From positions 1 through 8,106 of the forward strand of contig JANMQQ010000341.1 of NCBI GenBank assembly GCA_031370545.1: 8,106 nt of DNA, written 5' to 3'. The stretch's first letter is position 1; the number at the start of each line of letters is the position of its first letter. Positions 1-6,980 of this stretch are shown piece after piece. The translations under genes were made by a program, and so were the position numbers. The stretch comes from UBA6921 sp031370545 (GTDB taxonomy: Bacteria > Pseudomonadota > Gammaproteobacteria > SG8-11). The notes under the pieces are model-generated. The model did no database searches. It saw only the letters and a list, made by a program, of their open reading frames with translations, and was not told the DNA's origin.

Positions 1-932
1 GGCAATTTCAGTTCCGCCGCCGCGCGCAACGCGCCGAACACTGACGCGCCTCCGCACATGTCGTATTTCATCAGGTCCATATCGCCTGCGGGTTTGATGG
101 AAATGCCGCCCGCATCGAAGGTCAAGCCTTTGCCCACCAACGCAATCGGCTGAAGCGCTTTGGGCGCGTTTTTGTATTCCATCAAAATCAGCTTGGCGTC
201 TTCGCGGCTGCCGCGCGACACCGACAGCAGGGAACCCATGCCGAGTTTTTGCATATCGCGTTCTTCAAGGATCGTGACTTTGATTGACTTGAATTCTTTG
301 CCCAGTGCAACGGCTTGTTCGGCCAAGTAAGTCGGCGTGCAAATGTTACCGGGCAGATTACTGAGATTTTTTGCCAGCTCAATTCCGTTGGCGATGGCAA
401 TCCCGGCATGCATCGCATCTTGCGCGGCGGCTGCATTTTTTTTGTCGGGAACGCCGAGCGTCAATTTGCGCAATGTGCGGCGCGGGGTTTCTTTCTTGCT
501 CTTCAATTGATCGAAGCGGTACAAGGTATCACGGGTGGCTTCGACCGTTTGGCGGACGTTCCAGGCGAGGTCACGCCCGACCACATGCAAGGCGGTGAGA
601 TAGGTGAGTGCGTCAGCTACATTAATCTCGCCCAGCGCCTTGGTCGCGGTCGTGACAATTTTGCGATATTGCGCATCATGCAGCTCGCGCTCGCGTCCGC
701 AGCCCACCAGCAACACACGTTCGGCCTGGATGTGTGGAACGTTATGCAGGAGCAGCGATTGGCCAATTTTGCCGTCGAGATCGCCGCGCTTCAGTAAATC
801 GGTCAGGTAACCCTTGCTGGTCGTATCGAGTTGTTGCGCCGCTTCACTCAGACGAAGTGCCTCGTGTATGCCAACGACGATACAGGCGCTGCGTTGCCGT
901 TGGGGCTCGCCGCTTTTTATGGTGAATTCCAT
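1..932 (-). CDS. pepA: Leucyl aminopeptidase PepA, N-terminal part (C-terminus beyond window)
   Basis: This is a cytosolic M17 zinc/manganese leucine aminopeptidase, which removes N-terminal residues from peptides. In E. coli PepA is also a DNA-binding accessory protein in Xer recombination and carAB control. About 310 of the roughly 500 residues usual for the family are present. The N-terminus MEFTIKSGEPQRQRSACIVV is nearly that of E. coli PepA. The first catalytic block is intact: VGKGLTFDAGG with Lys268 and Asp273, Lys280 in SIKPAG, and Asp291 in MKYDMCGG. These correspond, with an offset of two, to E. coli Lys270, Asp275, Lys282 and Asp293. The later NTDAEGRL signature lies outside the window. 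ATG at 932-930 is chosen because GAGG (942-939) sits 6 bases upstream. The gene is divergent from lptF. The motif reads FDAGG where FDSGG or FDTGG is commoner. The open frame shows no break. Confidence 0.96.
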   Translation of the reverse strand, partial: MEFTIKSGEPQRQRSACIVVGIHEALRLSEAAQQLDTTSKGYLTDLLKRGDLDGKIGQSLLLHNVPHIQAERVLLVGCGRERELHDAQYRKIVTTATKALGEINVADALTYLTALHVVGRDLAWNVRQTVEATRDTLYRFDQLKSKKETPRRTLRKLTLGVPDKKNAAAAQDAMHAGIAIANGIELAKNLSNLPGNICTPTYLAEQAVALGKEFKSIKVTILEERDMQKLGMGSLLSVSRGSREDAKLILMEYKNAPKALQPIALVGKGLTFDAGGISIKPAGDMDLMKYDMCGGASVFGALRAAAELKL

Positions 933-1068
933 GAATATCCTCGAAGTGGTCGCGTGGTGAGTCAGCGTCGAATTTCGGACGGGCTTTATTTTACGTATTT
1001 TGTTGGGTTTGAGAATGTATTAGTGTATCAACCCATTTCACTTCCTTGCTGAATTAAAATACCGCACC
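933..1068. promoter_or_regulatory. Divergent pepA / lptF intergenic region with candidate promoters
   Basis: This 136-base AT-rich spacer must hold the start signals of both genes. For pepA (minus), the best candidate is -35 TTCTCA (1015-1010), a 16-base spacer and -10 TAAAAT (993-988), giving a leader of about 50 bases. For lptF (plus), a weaker candidate is TTGGGT (1003-1008), 17 bases, TATCAA (1026-1031). A second -10-like TAAAAT lies at 1055-1060, too close to the lptF start to leave a leader. The opposing candidates overlap, so mutual interference is possible. These were matched by eye to the sigma-70 consensus and none is strong. Confidence 0.35.
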
Positions 1069-2160
1069 TTGGTCATTCAACGTTATTTAATCAAAGAAAT
1101 TTTGCAAACGCTGCTCGCGGTGTTGGCGGTGTTGTTGCTGATTTTTCTCGGGCGACATTTCGCGCGCTATCTTGCCGAAGCGGCTTCAGGTGAATTGCCC
1201 GCTGAATTGATTTTTCGTTTGCTGACGACGCTGACCTTGAGCTCGTCGGTATTGCTGGTGCCGTTCGCTTTCTATATTGCGGTGCTGCTGGCATTCGGGC
1301 GCCTTTATCGTGACAACGAAATGACAGCGCTGTCGGCAGCAGGCATGGGTACCGGTCGCGTGCTACTTCCCATCGGATTGTTATCTCTCGGGGTTGCGGG
1401 CGTGGTGGGATGGTTGTCGTTGGTGGTGTCGCCGTGGGCGGTGGAGCAGGGCATGCAATTGCGTGAACAGGCGGAAGCGCAGTCGGAGCTGTCCAGTATC
1501 AGCGCCGGACAATTTCGCGAAATCGGCGGCGAACGCAGTGTGTTTTACATCGAGAGTTTGTCCGCCGACAAAAAACTCATGAACCACGTGTTCGTGAAAA
1601 ACAGCACGCCCACCGGCGATGATTTATTCGTGGCAAATAATGGTTATCAATATACTGACGCGCAAACCGGCGACAGTTTTCTAGTGTTATTGGACGGGCG
1701 TCGCTACGAGGGCAATCCGGCAGCGGAGCATTTTCGTATTCATGAATACGCCAAGGCGTCGGTGCGTCTGGAGCCCAAGGGGCTACAACCTCACGAGCGC
1801 AAACGCGACGCTCAGTCCACTCTGGCCCTCATTCGGTCTGACGATCCGCATGATGCGGCTGAATTGCAATGGCGGCTTTCAATGCCGATCTCGGCCTTAC
1901 TACTCGGACTGCTTGCGGTGCTGGTGAGCCGCACGTCGCCACGCGAAGGGCGTTACGCGCGATTGCTCGGTGCGATCCTGATTTACATCATCTACAACAA
2001 TCTGATGGGGGTTGCGCAAAACGGATTGCAGCGTGGCACGGTGACGTCAGCGTTGGGCATGTGGTGGGTGCATGGGCTGCTGATCATTGTGATCATCGGC
2101 CTGCTGATTCATCAATATGGGTGGCGCTATGTAGGCGCGCGCATGGTGCACGCGCGCTGA
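1069..2160 (+). CDS. lptF: LPS export ABC transporter permease LptF
   Basis: LptF is one of two inner-membrane permease subunits of LptB2FG, which extracts lipopolysaccharide from the inner membrane and feeds it to the LptC-LptA-LptD bridge. At 363 residues it matches the family (E. coli about 366). Six hydrophobic helices can be seen at about residues 10-30, 55-77, 100-122, 268-288, 295-315 and 330-352. The hydrophilic stretch at about 130-265 between helices 3 and 4 fits the periplasmic beta-jellyroll domain. The N-terminus VIQRYLIKEILQ resembles E. coli LptF. The start is TTG at 1069. No ATG or GTG keeps the conserved N-terminus: the next internal ATG, near residue 85, would delete the first two helices. 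No clear Shine-Dalgarno sequence precedes the TTG. The stop overlaps the lptG start by one base. Confidence 0.95.
   Translation: MVIQRYLIKEILQTLLAVLAVLLLIFLGRHFARYLAEAASGELPAELIFRLLTTLTLSSSVLLVPFAFYIAVLLAFGRLYRDNEMTALSAAGMGTGRVLLPIGLLSLGVAGVVGWLSLVVSPWAVEQGMQLREQAEAQSELSSISAGQFREIGGERSVFYIESLSADKKLMNHVFVKNSTPTGDDLFVANNGYQYTDAQTGDSFLVLLDGRRYEGNPAAEHFRIHEYAKASVRLEPKGLQPHERKRDAQSTLALIRSDDPHDAAELQWRLSMPISALLLGLLAVLVSRTSPREGRYARLLGAILIYIIYNNLMGVAQNGLQRGTVTSALGMWWVHGLLIIVIIGLLIHQYGWRYVGARMVHAR
2135..2157 (+). promoter_or_regulatory. GC-only hairpin immediately before the lptF stop / lptG start
   Basis: GCGCGCG (2135-2141) and CGCGCGC (2151-2157) are perfect reverse complements separated by 9 bases. 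The right arm ends directly before the TGATG junction (2158-2162), and the hairpin occupies the place where an lptG ribosome-binding site would be. No Shine-Dalgarno-like purine run is visible there. The inference is that lptG translation depends on ribosomes finishing lptF, which would melt the hairpin and reinitiate. The pairing is seen directly; the coupling role is inferred. No T-run follows, so it is not a terminator. Confidence 0.5.
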
Positions 2161-3224
2161 TGCGTATCCTCGACCGCTACATCGCCACCAGCATCACCCT
2201 GCATACCACCATCGTGCTGTTTGTGTTGCTGGCGCTGTTCACTTTTTTTGCATTCATGGATGAATTGGGCGCGGTGGGCCGCGGCAGCTACGGCATGGCG
2301 CAAGCGGGGCAGTATGTGCTGCTGACCATGCCGCGCATGATGGTGCAGATGTTTCCAATTGCAGCTTTGATTGGCAGCATGGCGGGTTTGGGTTTGCTGG
2401 CGCGGCACAACGAGCTCACTGTGATTCGCGCCGCTGGCGTGCCGCTGTCGCGCATTGTGTGGTCGGTAATGAAAGTGGGATTGATGCTGATGATTATCAT
2501 GTCGGTGATCGGCGAATGGATCGCGCCGCGCAGCGAAGGCCGCGCGCAAGTGCTGCGCTCGGTGTCGATGTCAGAAAATATCAGCTTTAAAGGCAAAAAC
2601 GGCCTGTGGGCGCGCGATGCAACCAGCGTGGTGAATGTGCGTGAGATCTTGCCAGACGGCAAACTGGCGGGTGTTTACATTTATGATTTTGCCGAGCCGA
2701 ATCAACTTAAACAAATTACGCAGGCGAAACAAGCCGTTTATTTGCGTGATCATTGGTTGTTGCAGGATGTCATCCATAAGCGATTTGAGGCGGATGCAGT
2801 ACGATCAAGTCAGGTACCAGAAGAACCATGGACGACCCGTCTAAGTCCCGATTTATTGAATGTAGTAATAGTCAAGCCTGATACCTTGTCGGTGGCGGGG
2901 CTGGGCAACTACGTGGATTACTTGCATGAGAATGGGTTGAAGGCGGAGCGTTATGAAGTTGCATACTGGTCAAAGATCGCGGCGCCATTTGTCACCGGCG
3001 TGATGGTGTTTCTGGCGGTCCCGTTTGTATTTGGTCCATTGCGCTCGGTTACTGCGGGGCAGCGTATTGTGGTTGGTACTTTGATCGGCGTGGGATTTTA
3101 TTTATTCAACCAGGTGACGACGTATGTGACCTTGGTGTACGAGCTCAATCCGGTGGTAGGTGCGCTGCTACCCGCTGCGATATTCAGCGGGTATGCAGTC
3201 TATTTGATGCGGAAGGTATTCTAG
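2160..3224 (+). CDS. lptG: LPS export ABC transporter permease LptG
   Basis: LptG is the partner of LptF in the LptB2FG lipopolysaccharide exporter. The protein has 354 residues (E. coli 360) and begins MRILDRYIATSITLHTT, closely matching the family's opening MxxLDRYI. The fold pattern is as in LptF: hydrophobic helices at about residues 11-33, 57-81 and 98-119, a hydrophilic jellyroll segment at about 125-265, then helices at about 268-290, 298-322 and 328-350. The ATG at 2160 shares its A with the lptF TGA. The frame stays open upstream to 1869, but that extension lies within lptF coding sequence and carries no family similarity. Translation is probably coupled to lptF. The stop is TAG at 3222-3224, 26 bases from the end of the convergent soxB, with no visible terminator between them. 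Confidence 0.95.
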   Translation: MRILDRYIATSITLHTTIVLFVLLALFTFFAFMDELGAVGRGSYGMAQAGQYVLLTMPRMMVQMFPIAALIGSMAGLGLLARHNELTVIRAAGVPLSRIVWSVMKVGLMLMIIMSVIGEWIAPRSEGRAQVLRSVSMSENISFKGKNGLWARDATSVVNVREILPDGKLAGVYIYDFAEPNQLKQITQAKQAVYLRDHWLLQDVIHKRFEADAVRSSQVPEEPWTTRLSPDLLNVVIVKPDTLSVAGLGNYVDYLHENGLKAERYEVAYWSKIAAPFVTGVMVFLAVPFVFGPLRSVTAGQRIVVGTLIGVGFYLFNQVTTYVTLVYELNPVVGALLPAAIFSGYAVYLMRKVF

Positions 3225-3250
3225 CTTGACAACAACCAGACCGCCGACGC

Positions 3251-4963
3251 TTATACCGATTCCACGCCCGGGTTGTTCTTCAATCCCTTGATTACCGGGA
3301 CGTTCAGATCTTTAATTTGAACGGTCTTTTTATGTCGCAGGTAGTTCGCGACCACATCCCAAATGGGTTCTCCCTTGACCGATTCCTGTACGCTGGCCCA
3401 ACCCGCCACCTTGTATTTTTTGCTGGCGACGACGGGCTTGCCCTTCAGTTCCATGTTGCTGATGCGCTTGCCGATCTTCTCGGCGGGGTCGATGGTGAAT
3501 TTCAATCCGCCCACGCGCACCATGTCGCCGCCTTGCTGGTAGTAAGGGTCGACGTTGAACAGATTGTCGGCAACGTCTTCGAGAATTTCTTTGATGCGCT
3601 CGCCGGTCATCTCGTTCACTGTGGTGGCCGGATACGTGATCGAGGTTTGGTCCATCACGTGCTCAAAGGTGATGACATCACCGGGTAACAATGTCGTGCC
3701 CCAACGGAAGCCGGGCGAAAACGCGATTTCGGTGTCTTTGACTTCCATCATCGCATTGAGGATGAGCTGGTCGAAGGTCCCGTTGAAATTACCGCGACGG
3801 TAGAGCAGGTCTTCGGTTACCGCCAGTTTTTCGCCAAGTTTTGGCATGAACGGCGTACGGACTTTTTCAATCAGCGCAGACATTTCTTTGTCCGGCTCGA
3901 GCAGATTGGAAAACACCGGCAACATCTTAAAGCGGAAATCACGCAGCTTGCCGCCTTTGACGTCCATGTCCAACACGCCGAGGAATTTGCCGTTGGAACC
4001 GGAGTTGATGACGAGTGTTTTGCCACCGCCATTATTCACCAAAATTGGAGCGGGCACCGCGTCGTGAGTGTGGCCGCCGAGAATGGCATCAATCCCGCGC
4101 ACGCGATTGGCCATTTTTAAGTCAACGTCCATACCGTTGTGAGACAACACCACGACCACGTGTGCGCCCGCCGCGCGTGCTTTGTCGACTGTTTCTTGCA
4201 TTCGCTCTTCGTTAATGCCAAAGCTCCAGTCTGGGATCAGATGGCGCGGATTAGCGATCGGCGTATAGGGAAACGCTTGCCCGATAATGGCCACCGGGAC
4301 ACTGTTGATTTCACGTATCACATACGGCTTGAAAACCGGTTCGCTCCATTCGTTGTCGACAACGTTCTGCGCCAGGAAATCCATTTTGCCGTCGAGACTG
4401 TTGGCGATGATGTGTTTGACACGATCTGCTCCATACGTGAACTCCCAGTGCCCGGTCATGATATCTACACCGAGCAGCAGGGACGCATCAACCATGTCTT
4501 GACCACGTGTCCATAACGACGTTGCCGAACCCTGCCAATTGTCACCGCCATCGAGAAGCAACGCGCCGGGACGTTGTCCACGTATTTTTTTCACCAACGT
4601 AGCGAGATGTGCAAATCCGCCCACCTTGCCGAATTTGCGCGCCGCTTTGACGTAGTCAATCGGAGTCAATGCATAAGCTTCCAGCGAGCTTTCTGGAATG
4701 CCGTATTTTTTTAACAGGTAGTGCCCGACCAGATGCGGTGCCTGCCCCTGCATCGCGCCCACGCCGAGGTTGATATGCGGCTCACGAAAATAAATTGGAA
4801 GTAGCTGGGCATGACAATCAGTAAAGTGCAGCAGAGAAACGTTGCCGAAGGGAGGCAGATCATAGGCATCGCCGGAGTCGGCGTTGGCGCGGTGTGAAAT
4901 ATCAATTCCGGCCACGCTGGCAATCGCCAGTAGTTCCAAGAATTCCCGGCGGGAAATACCCAT
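3251..4963 (-). CDS. soxB: Thiosulfohydrolase SoxB
   Basis: SoxB is a periplasmic dimanganese hydrolase of the 5'-nucleotidase-like metallophosphoesterase family. It releases sulfate from SoxY-bound S-sulfonate during thiosulfate oxidation. The protein has 570 residues, usual for SoxB. SRREFLELLAIASVAG (residues 4-19) is a twin-arginine signal. Metal-site motifs follow in order: HFTDCHAQ (46-53), DGGDNWQG (138-145), the SoxB-type GHWEFTYG (171-178), LSHNG (273-277) and GGHTHD (296-301). The C-terminal domain has the SoxB blocks YRRGNFNGTFDQ (388-399), EDVADN (462-467) and QQGGDMVRVGG (476-486). The start MGISRREF is chosen because AGGAGG (4974-4969) lies 5 bases upstream of its ATG; a start 12 codons earlier has no such site. 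The gene is separated from soxA by a terminator and has its own candidate promoter. Asn142 and Cys50 sit where Thr is often found in SoxB. Confidence 0.97.
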   Translation of the reverse strand: MGISRREFLELLAIASVAGIDISHRANADSGDAYDLPPFGNVSLLHFTDCHAQLLPIYFREPHINLGVGAMQGQAPHLVGHYLLKKYGIPESSLEAYALTPIDYVKAARKFGKVGGFAHLATLVKKIRGQRPGALLLDGGDNWQGSATSLWTRGQDMVDASLLLGVDIMTGHWEFTYGADRVKHIIANSLDGKMDFLAQNVVDNEWSEPVFKPYVIREINSVPVAIIGQAFPYTPIANPRHLIPDWSFGINEERMQETVDKARAAGAHVVVVLSHNGMDVDLKMANRVRGIDAILGGHTHDAVPAPILVNNGGGKTLVINSGSNGKFLGVLDMDVKGGKLRDFRFKMLPVFSNLLEPDKEMSALIEKVRTPFMPKLGEKLAVTEDLLYRRGNFNGTFDQLILNAMMEVKDTEIAFSPGFRWGTTLLPGDVITFEHVMDQTSITYPATTVNEMTGERIKEILEDVADNLFNVDPYYQQGGDMVRVGGLKFTIDPAEKIGKRISNMELKGKPVVASKKYKVAGWASVQESVKGEPIWDVVANYLRHKKTVQIKDLNVPVIKGLKNNPGVESV

Positions 4964-5028
4964 TTTTTCCTCCTGCGGAGCAGACCAACGAACCGGCAAC
5001 GACGTAAATTAAACATGTATTCAAAATC

Positions 5029-5053
5029 GCTGACAGGAATTTGAAAAATCAGC
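5029..5053 (-). repeat. Short inverted repeat in the soxB leader
   Basis: GCTGA (5029-5033) and TCAGC (5049-5053) form 5-base arms around 15 bases, starting a few bases downstream of the candidate soxB -10 element. If transcription starts near 5049, the left part of this dyad would straddle the transcription start. It could be an operator or a weak leader hairpin, or chance; a 5-base arm is weak evidence. Confidence 0.2.
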
Positions 5054-5055
5054 GC

Positions 5056-5085
5056 ATTCTAAGTGTACGGTGCAGAAACAGGCAA
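5056..5085 (-). promoter_or_regulatory. Candidate sigma-70 promoter for soxB
   Basis: On the minus strand TTGCCT (5085-5080) and TAGAAT (5061-5056) are separated by 18 bases. The -10 element matches the consensus at 5 of 6 positions and the -35 at 4 of 6. It lies downstream of the soxA terminator and gives a soxB leader of roughly 85 bases. Its position between a terminator and a gene with a strong ribosome-binding site makes it more credible than the match alone. Confidence 0.45.
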
Positions 5086-5190
5086 GGCTTTAATTGTGAT
5101 TCTGCGGGCAGCAAAAGATTGTCGGCAAGGCGACGAAAGTGCAGCAACAGCGAGACGCTATTCATGAGTATTGTGTTCTGAATTCATCCT

Positions 5191-5227
5191 AAAAAGAAAA
5201 GCCCGCTCTGCAACGCAGATCGGGCTT
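5191..5227 (-). terminator. Rho-independent terminator after soxA
   Basis: Reading on the minus strand, AAGCCCG pairs with CGGGCTT (7 bp); after one C/T-type mismatch, TCTGC pairs with GCAGA (5 bp) around a 3-base loop. The stem lies at 5227-5199 and is followed directly by a T-rich tail, TTCTTTTT (5198-5191). It begins 23 bases after the soxA stop. The plus-strand side has no T-run, so it should work only for soxXYZA transcription. It implies that soxB is mostly transcribed separately. Confidence 0.88.
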
Positions 5228-5250
5228 CGAACGAAACTGAAGAGATAATT

Positions 5251-6084
5251 TTATTCGCGGGCGCCGGGACCGTTCCAGGTCAAGCCGTTGCTCATGTACG
5301 TCAGAAAATACTCAAGCTCGCGATACTCCTTGCTTTGTGGCTTGAATGGTTTGGCTCGCACTTGCTGATTACAACCAATAAAGCGGCGGTGCAGCGTACC
5401 AATTTCACCCCAATCTGAGCGATAGACAGGGAAGTGCGACGCGTGACCCAACGAGGGGCTCAAAAGATTTGCACGTAAATTGTTTCCGGCGTTGTCGATG
5501 TGGCAGTGCGCGCACGCCATATTGAGCTGGCCGCGACGCGCGTAATAAAACTGCCTGCCGCGCTCATAGGCTTCCAACGCTTTAGGGTCATTGGGAACCT
5601 TTGTGTCAATCTTTTTGCCGCGGGTAGTAAATGCCATATATGCCAAGATCGACGCCAGTTTGCCTTTTTCTTCAGGTAGTAGATCTTCACCATTCTTGAT
5701 GCGACATTCGTTGACGGCTGACGACAGAGTAATGACTTCGCCGCGTTTTACATCAAAAAATGGATATTGATCACCTACGCCTATGCCGTTGCTGGAGAAG
5801 CAGCTTCCATAAGTCTGGCCGTTTTTGAATGGCGCCTCGAACAGCCGCTTGCCTTCGTCAATGGCGATCTGGTAGGGAGGAAACTCCTCGATAGCCATCC
5901 ATTGTTCGCGTGCGCCCGGGCTGATCGCATACACGCCGTTGATATAGTCGTCGAATGGAATATTGGGGAAGCGTTGTTTGTAATACTGTTGAAATGCTTT
6001 TTTGTCTTCCTCCGGCCCCGCCGAAGACACTGCCGGTACCGCAATTAGCGCGCACAACGATACTATAGCGAGTGATTTTTTCAT
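5251..6084 (-). CDS. soxA: Sulfur oxidation c-type cytochrome SoxA (monoheme type)
   Basis: SoxA is the catalytic subunit of the periplasmic SoxAX complex, which oxidatively joins thiosulfate to the SoxY cysteine and passes the electrons to SoxX. The 277-residue protein has a Sec signal (about 1-22, ending VSSA). One heme site is visible, CAHCH at 191-195. Cys238 in RRFIGCNQQVRA is the conserved axial heme cysteine, known in SoxA as a persulfide. The C-terminal block LEYFLTYMSNG (257-267) is typical. Cys95 (SCFSSNG) and Cys127 (NECRIKNG) lie in the N-terminal domain where diheme SoxA proteins bind a second heme. No second CxxCH is present, so this is the monoheme form and these two cysteines probably form a disulfide. 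ATG at 6084 is chosen over an ATG 18 codons upstream because GGAGG (6094-6090) precedes it by 5 bases. The soxZ-soxA gap is 60 bases. Confidence 0.97.
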   Translation of the reverse strand: MKKSLAIVSLCALIAVPAVSSAGPEEDKKAFQQYYKQRFPNIPFDDYINGVYAISPGAREQWMAIEEFPPYQIAIDEGKRLFEAPFKNGQTYGSCFSSNGIGVGDQYPFFDVKRGEVITLSSAVNECRIKNGEDLLPEEKGKLASILAYMAFTTRGKKIDTKVPNDPKALEAYERGRQFYYARRGQLNMACAHCHIDNAGNNLRANLLSPSLGHASHFPVYRSDWGEIGTLHRRFIGCNQQVRAKPFKPQSKEYRELEYFLTYMSNGLTWNGPGARE

Positions 6085-6144
6085 TATTTCCTCCGTCCAC
6101 GAAATGGTGAAGCTCGAAGCGAGGGCGTGTCTCAGCATAGAAAT

Positions 6145-6462
6145 CTACTGGACCTGGCCTTCTTCGCTGTCTTTATCGCCCTTGTTATCCACCCAACTAA
6201 TTTTGATTTTATCGCCTTTTTTTCCGCCCTTGAACTGATAGGACAAGTACGGATTCTTCGAGATCGCGACGCCCCATTGCGCGGTGAAATTCTGCTTACC
6301 ATTCACCTCGCATGTGACTTCTTGAATGAAATGGGCGGGAATGGTTTCACCGGTTTTCGCATCTTTACGCAACCCGGTTTCCATGGTGTGGTTGATCAAC
6401 GCTTTGACATCGGTGACATCACCGCTGAGTTCGGCGCGAATACGAATGGTTTTCTCTGCCAT
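6145..6462 (-). CDS. soxZ: Thiosulfate-carrier chaperone subunit SoxZ
   Basis: SoxZ is the small immunoglobulin-fold partner of SoxY; the SoxYZ heterodimer carries sulfur intermediates between SoxAX, SoxB and later enzymes. The 105 residues fit the family. Recognisable blocks are IPAHFIQEV (41-49), SKNPYLSYQFKGGKKGDKI (68-86) and SWVDNKGD (89-96). There is no signal peptide, as is usual; SoxZ is thought to be exported bound to SoxY through the Tat pathway. Its single cysteine, Cys51, is not at the C-terminus, so SoxZ itself does not carry sulfur on a swinging arm. GAGG (6474-6471) precedes the ATG by 8 bases. It lies 47 bases after soxY in the same operon. Confidence 0.96.
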   Translation of the reverse strand: MAEKTIRIRAELSGDVTDVKALINHTMETGLRKDAKTGETIPAHFIQEVTCEVNGKQNFTAQWGVAISKNPYLSYQFKGGKKGDKIKISWVDNKGDKDSEEGQVQ

Positions 6463-6509
6463 AGTTTCTTCCTCAATTCATCGTCTTGATGGCGCGCGTG
6501 GCTAAGACA

Positions 6510-6980
6510 CTAGCCGCCACAACCGCCGATGGTCACTTTGACTTCTTTGTCTGCACTGTGCAATTTACCGCCAGCCTTGACGACTGCGATTAGCTTGGAA
6601 GTTTTGCCCATTTTTACACGGGTCGAGACATAGCCAATGCCGCCTGCGCCCAGAATGAAATTTCCGGCGAGCGGGCTGGGGTTTTTCTCCACGATGAGGG
6701 TAATGACCTCGGCGGGCAGGCTTGTGGTCACCGTAATGGGTACCACTGCACCATTCTCGGCAATATCTGGCGCCTTGATATTGATGGCGGTGCTGGGCGA
6801 GGTACTTGACGATTGATACAAAGCGCCTAATGCGCCGTCAACCGTTTTGGCATCGAATCCCACCTGTGGCCAAGCCGCCATAGCGATGCGTGGTTTCAAC
6901 AACCCTGCACTAATGGCCAACCCAATCATGCTGCTGGCGGCGGTACCTTTTAAAAATGTTCTGCGTTTCATTTTCGTCAC
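6510..6980 (-). CDS. soxY: Thiosulfate-carrier protein SoxY
   Basis: SoxY is the sulfur-carrying subunit of SoxYZ. The 156-residue protein ends in the diagnostic flexible arm GGCGG (152-156), whose Cys154 holds the thiosulfate-derived sulfur while the Sox enzymes act on it. KRRTFLKG (5-12) followed by a hydrophobic stretch and AMA (33-35) before AWPQ is a twin-arginine signal. The start is read as GTG at 6980 because AGGAG (6993-6989) is 8 bases away; the ATG three codons later is 17 bases from it and less likely. The same AGGAG also precedes a two-codon ATG frame that ends across the GTG. The gap from soxX is 42 bases, so the genes are very probably cotranscribed. Confidence 0.96.
   Translation of the reverse strand: MTKMKRRTFLKGTAASSMIGLAISAGLLKPRIAMAAWPQVGFDAKTVDGALGALYQSSSTSPSTAINIKAPDIAENGAVVPITVTTSLPAEVITLIVEKNPSPLAGNFILGAGGIGYVSTRVKMGKTSKLIAVVKAGGKLHSADKEVKVTIGGCGG

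Noticed and set aside
315..797. 160-codon plus-strand open frame opposite pepA
   Set aside because: It is antisense to an unmistakable PepA coding frame and has a low-complexity, shadow-like composition.
1869..2159. Upstream extension of the lptG frame by 97 codons
   Set aside because: It overlaps the conserved C-terminal helices of lptF in another frame and has no family similarity; LptG proteins start at MRILDRYI.
3317..3688. Plus-strand frame opposite the soxB 3' end
   Set aside because: It is antisense to well-conserved SoxB sequence, with no recognisable motif or ribosome-binding site.
4711..5016. 101-codon minus-strand frame starting upstream of soxB
   Set aside because: Most of it is a shifted frame inside soxB; the SoxB frame has the strong ribosome-binding site and full family similarity.
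6127..6489. 120-codon plus-strand frame opposite soxZ
   Set aside because: It is the exact shadow of the SoxZ frame, which is the recognised protein.
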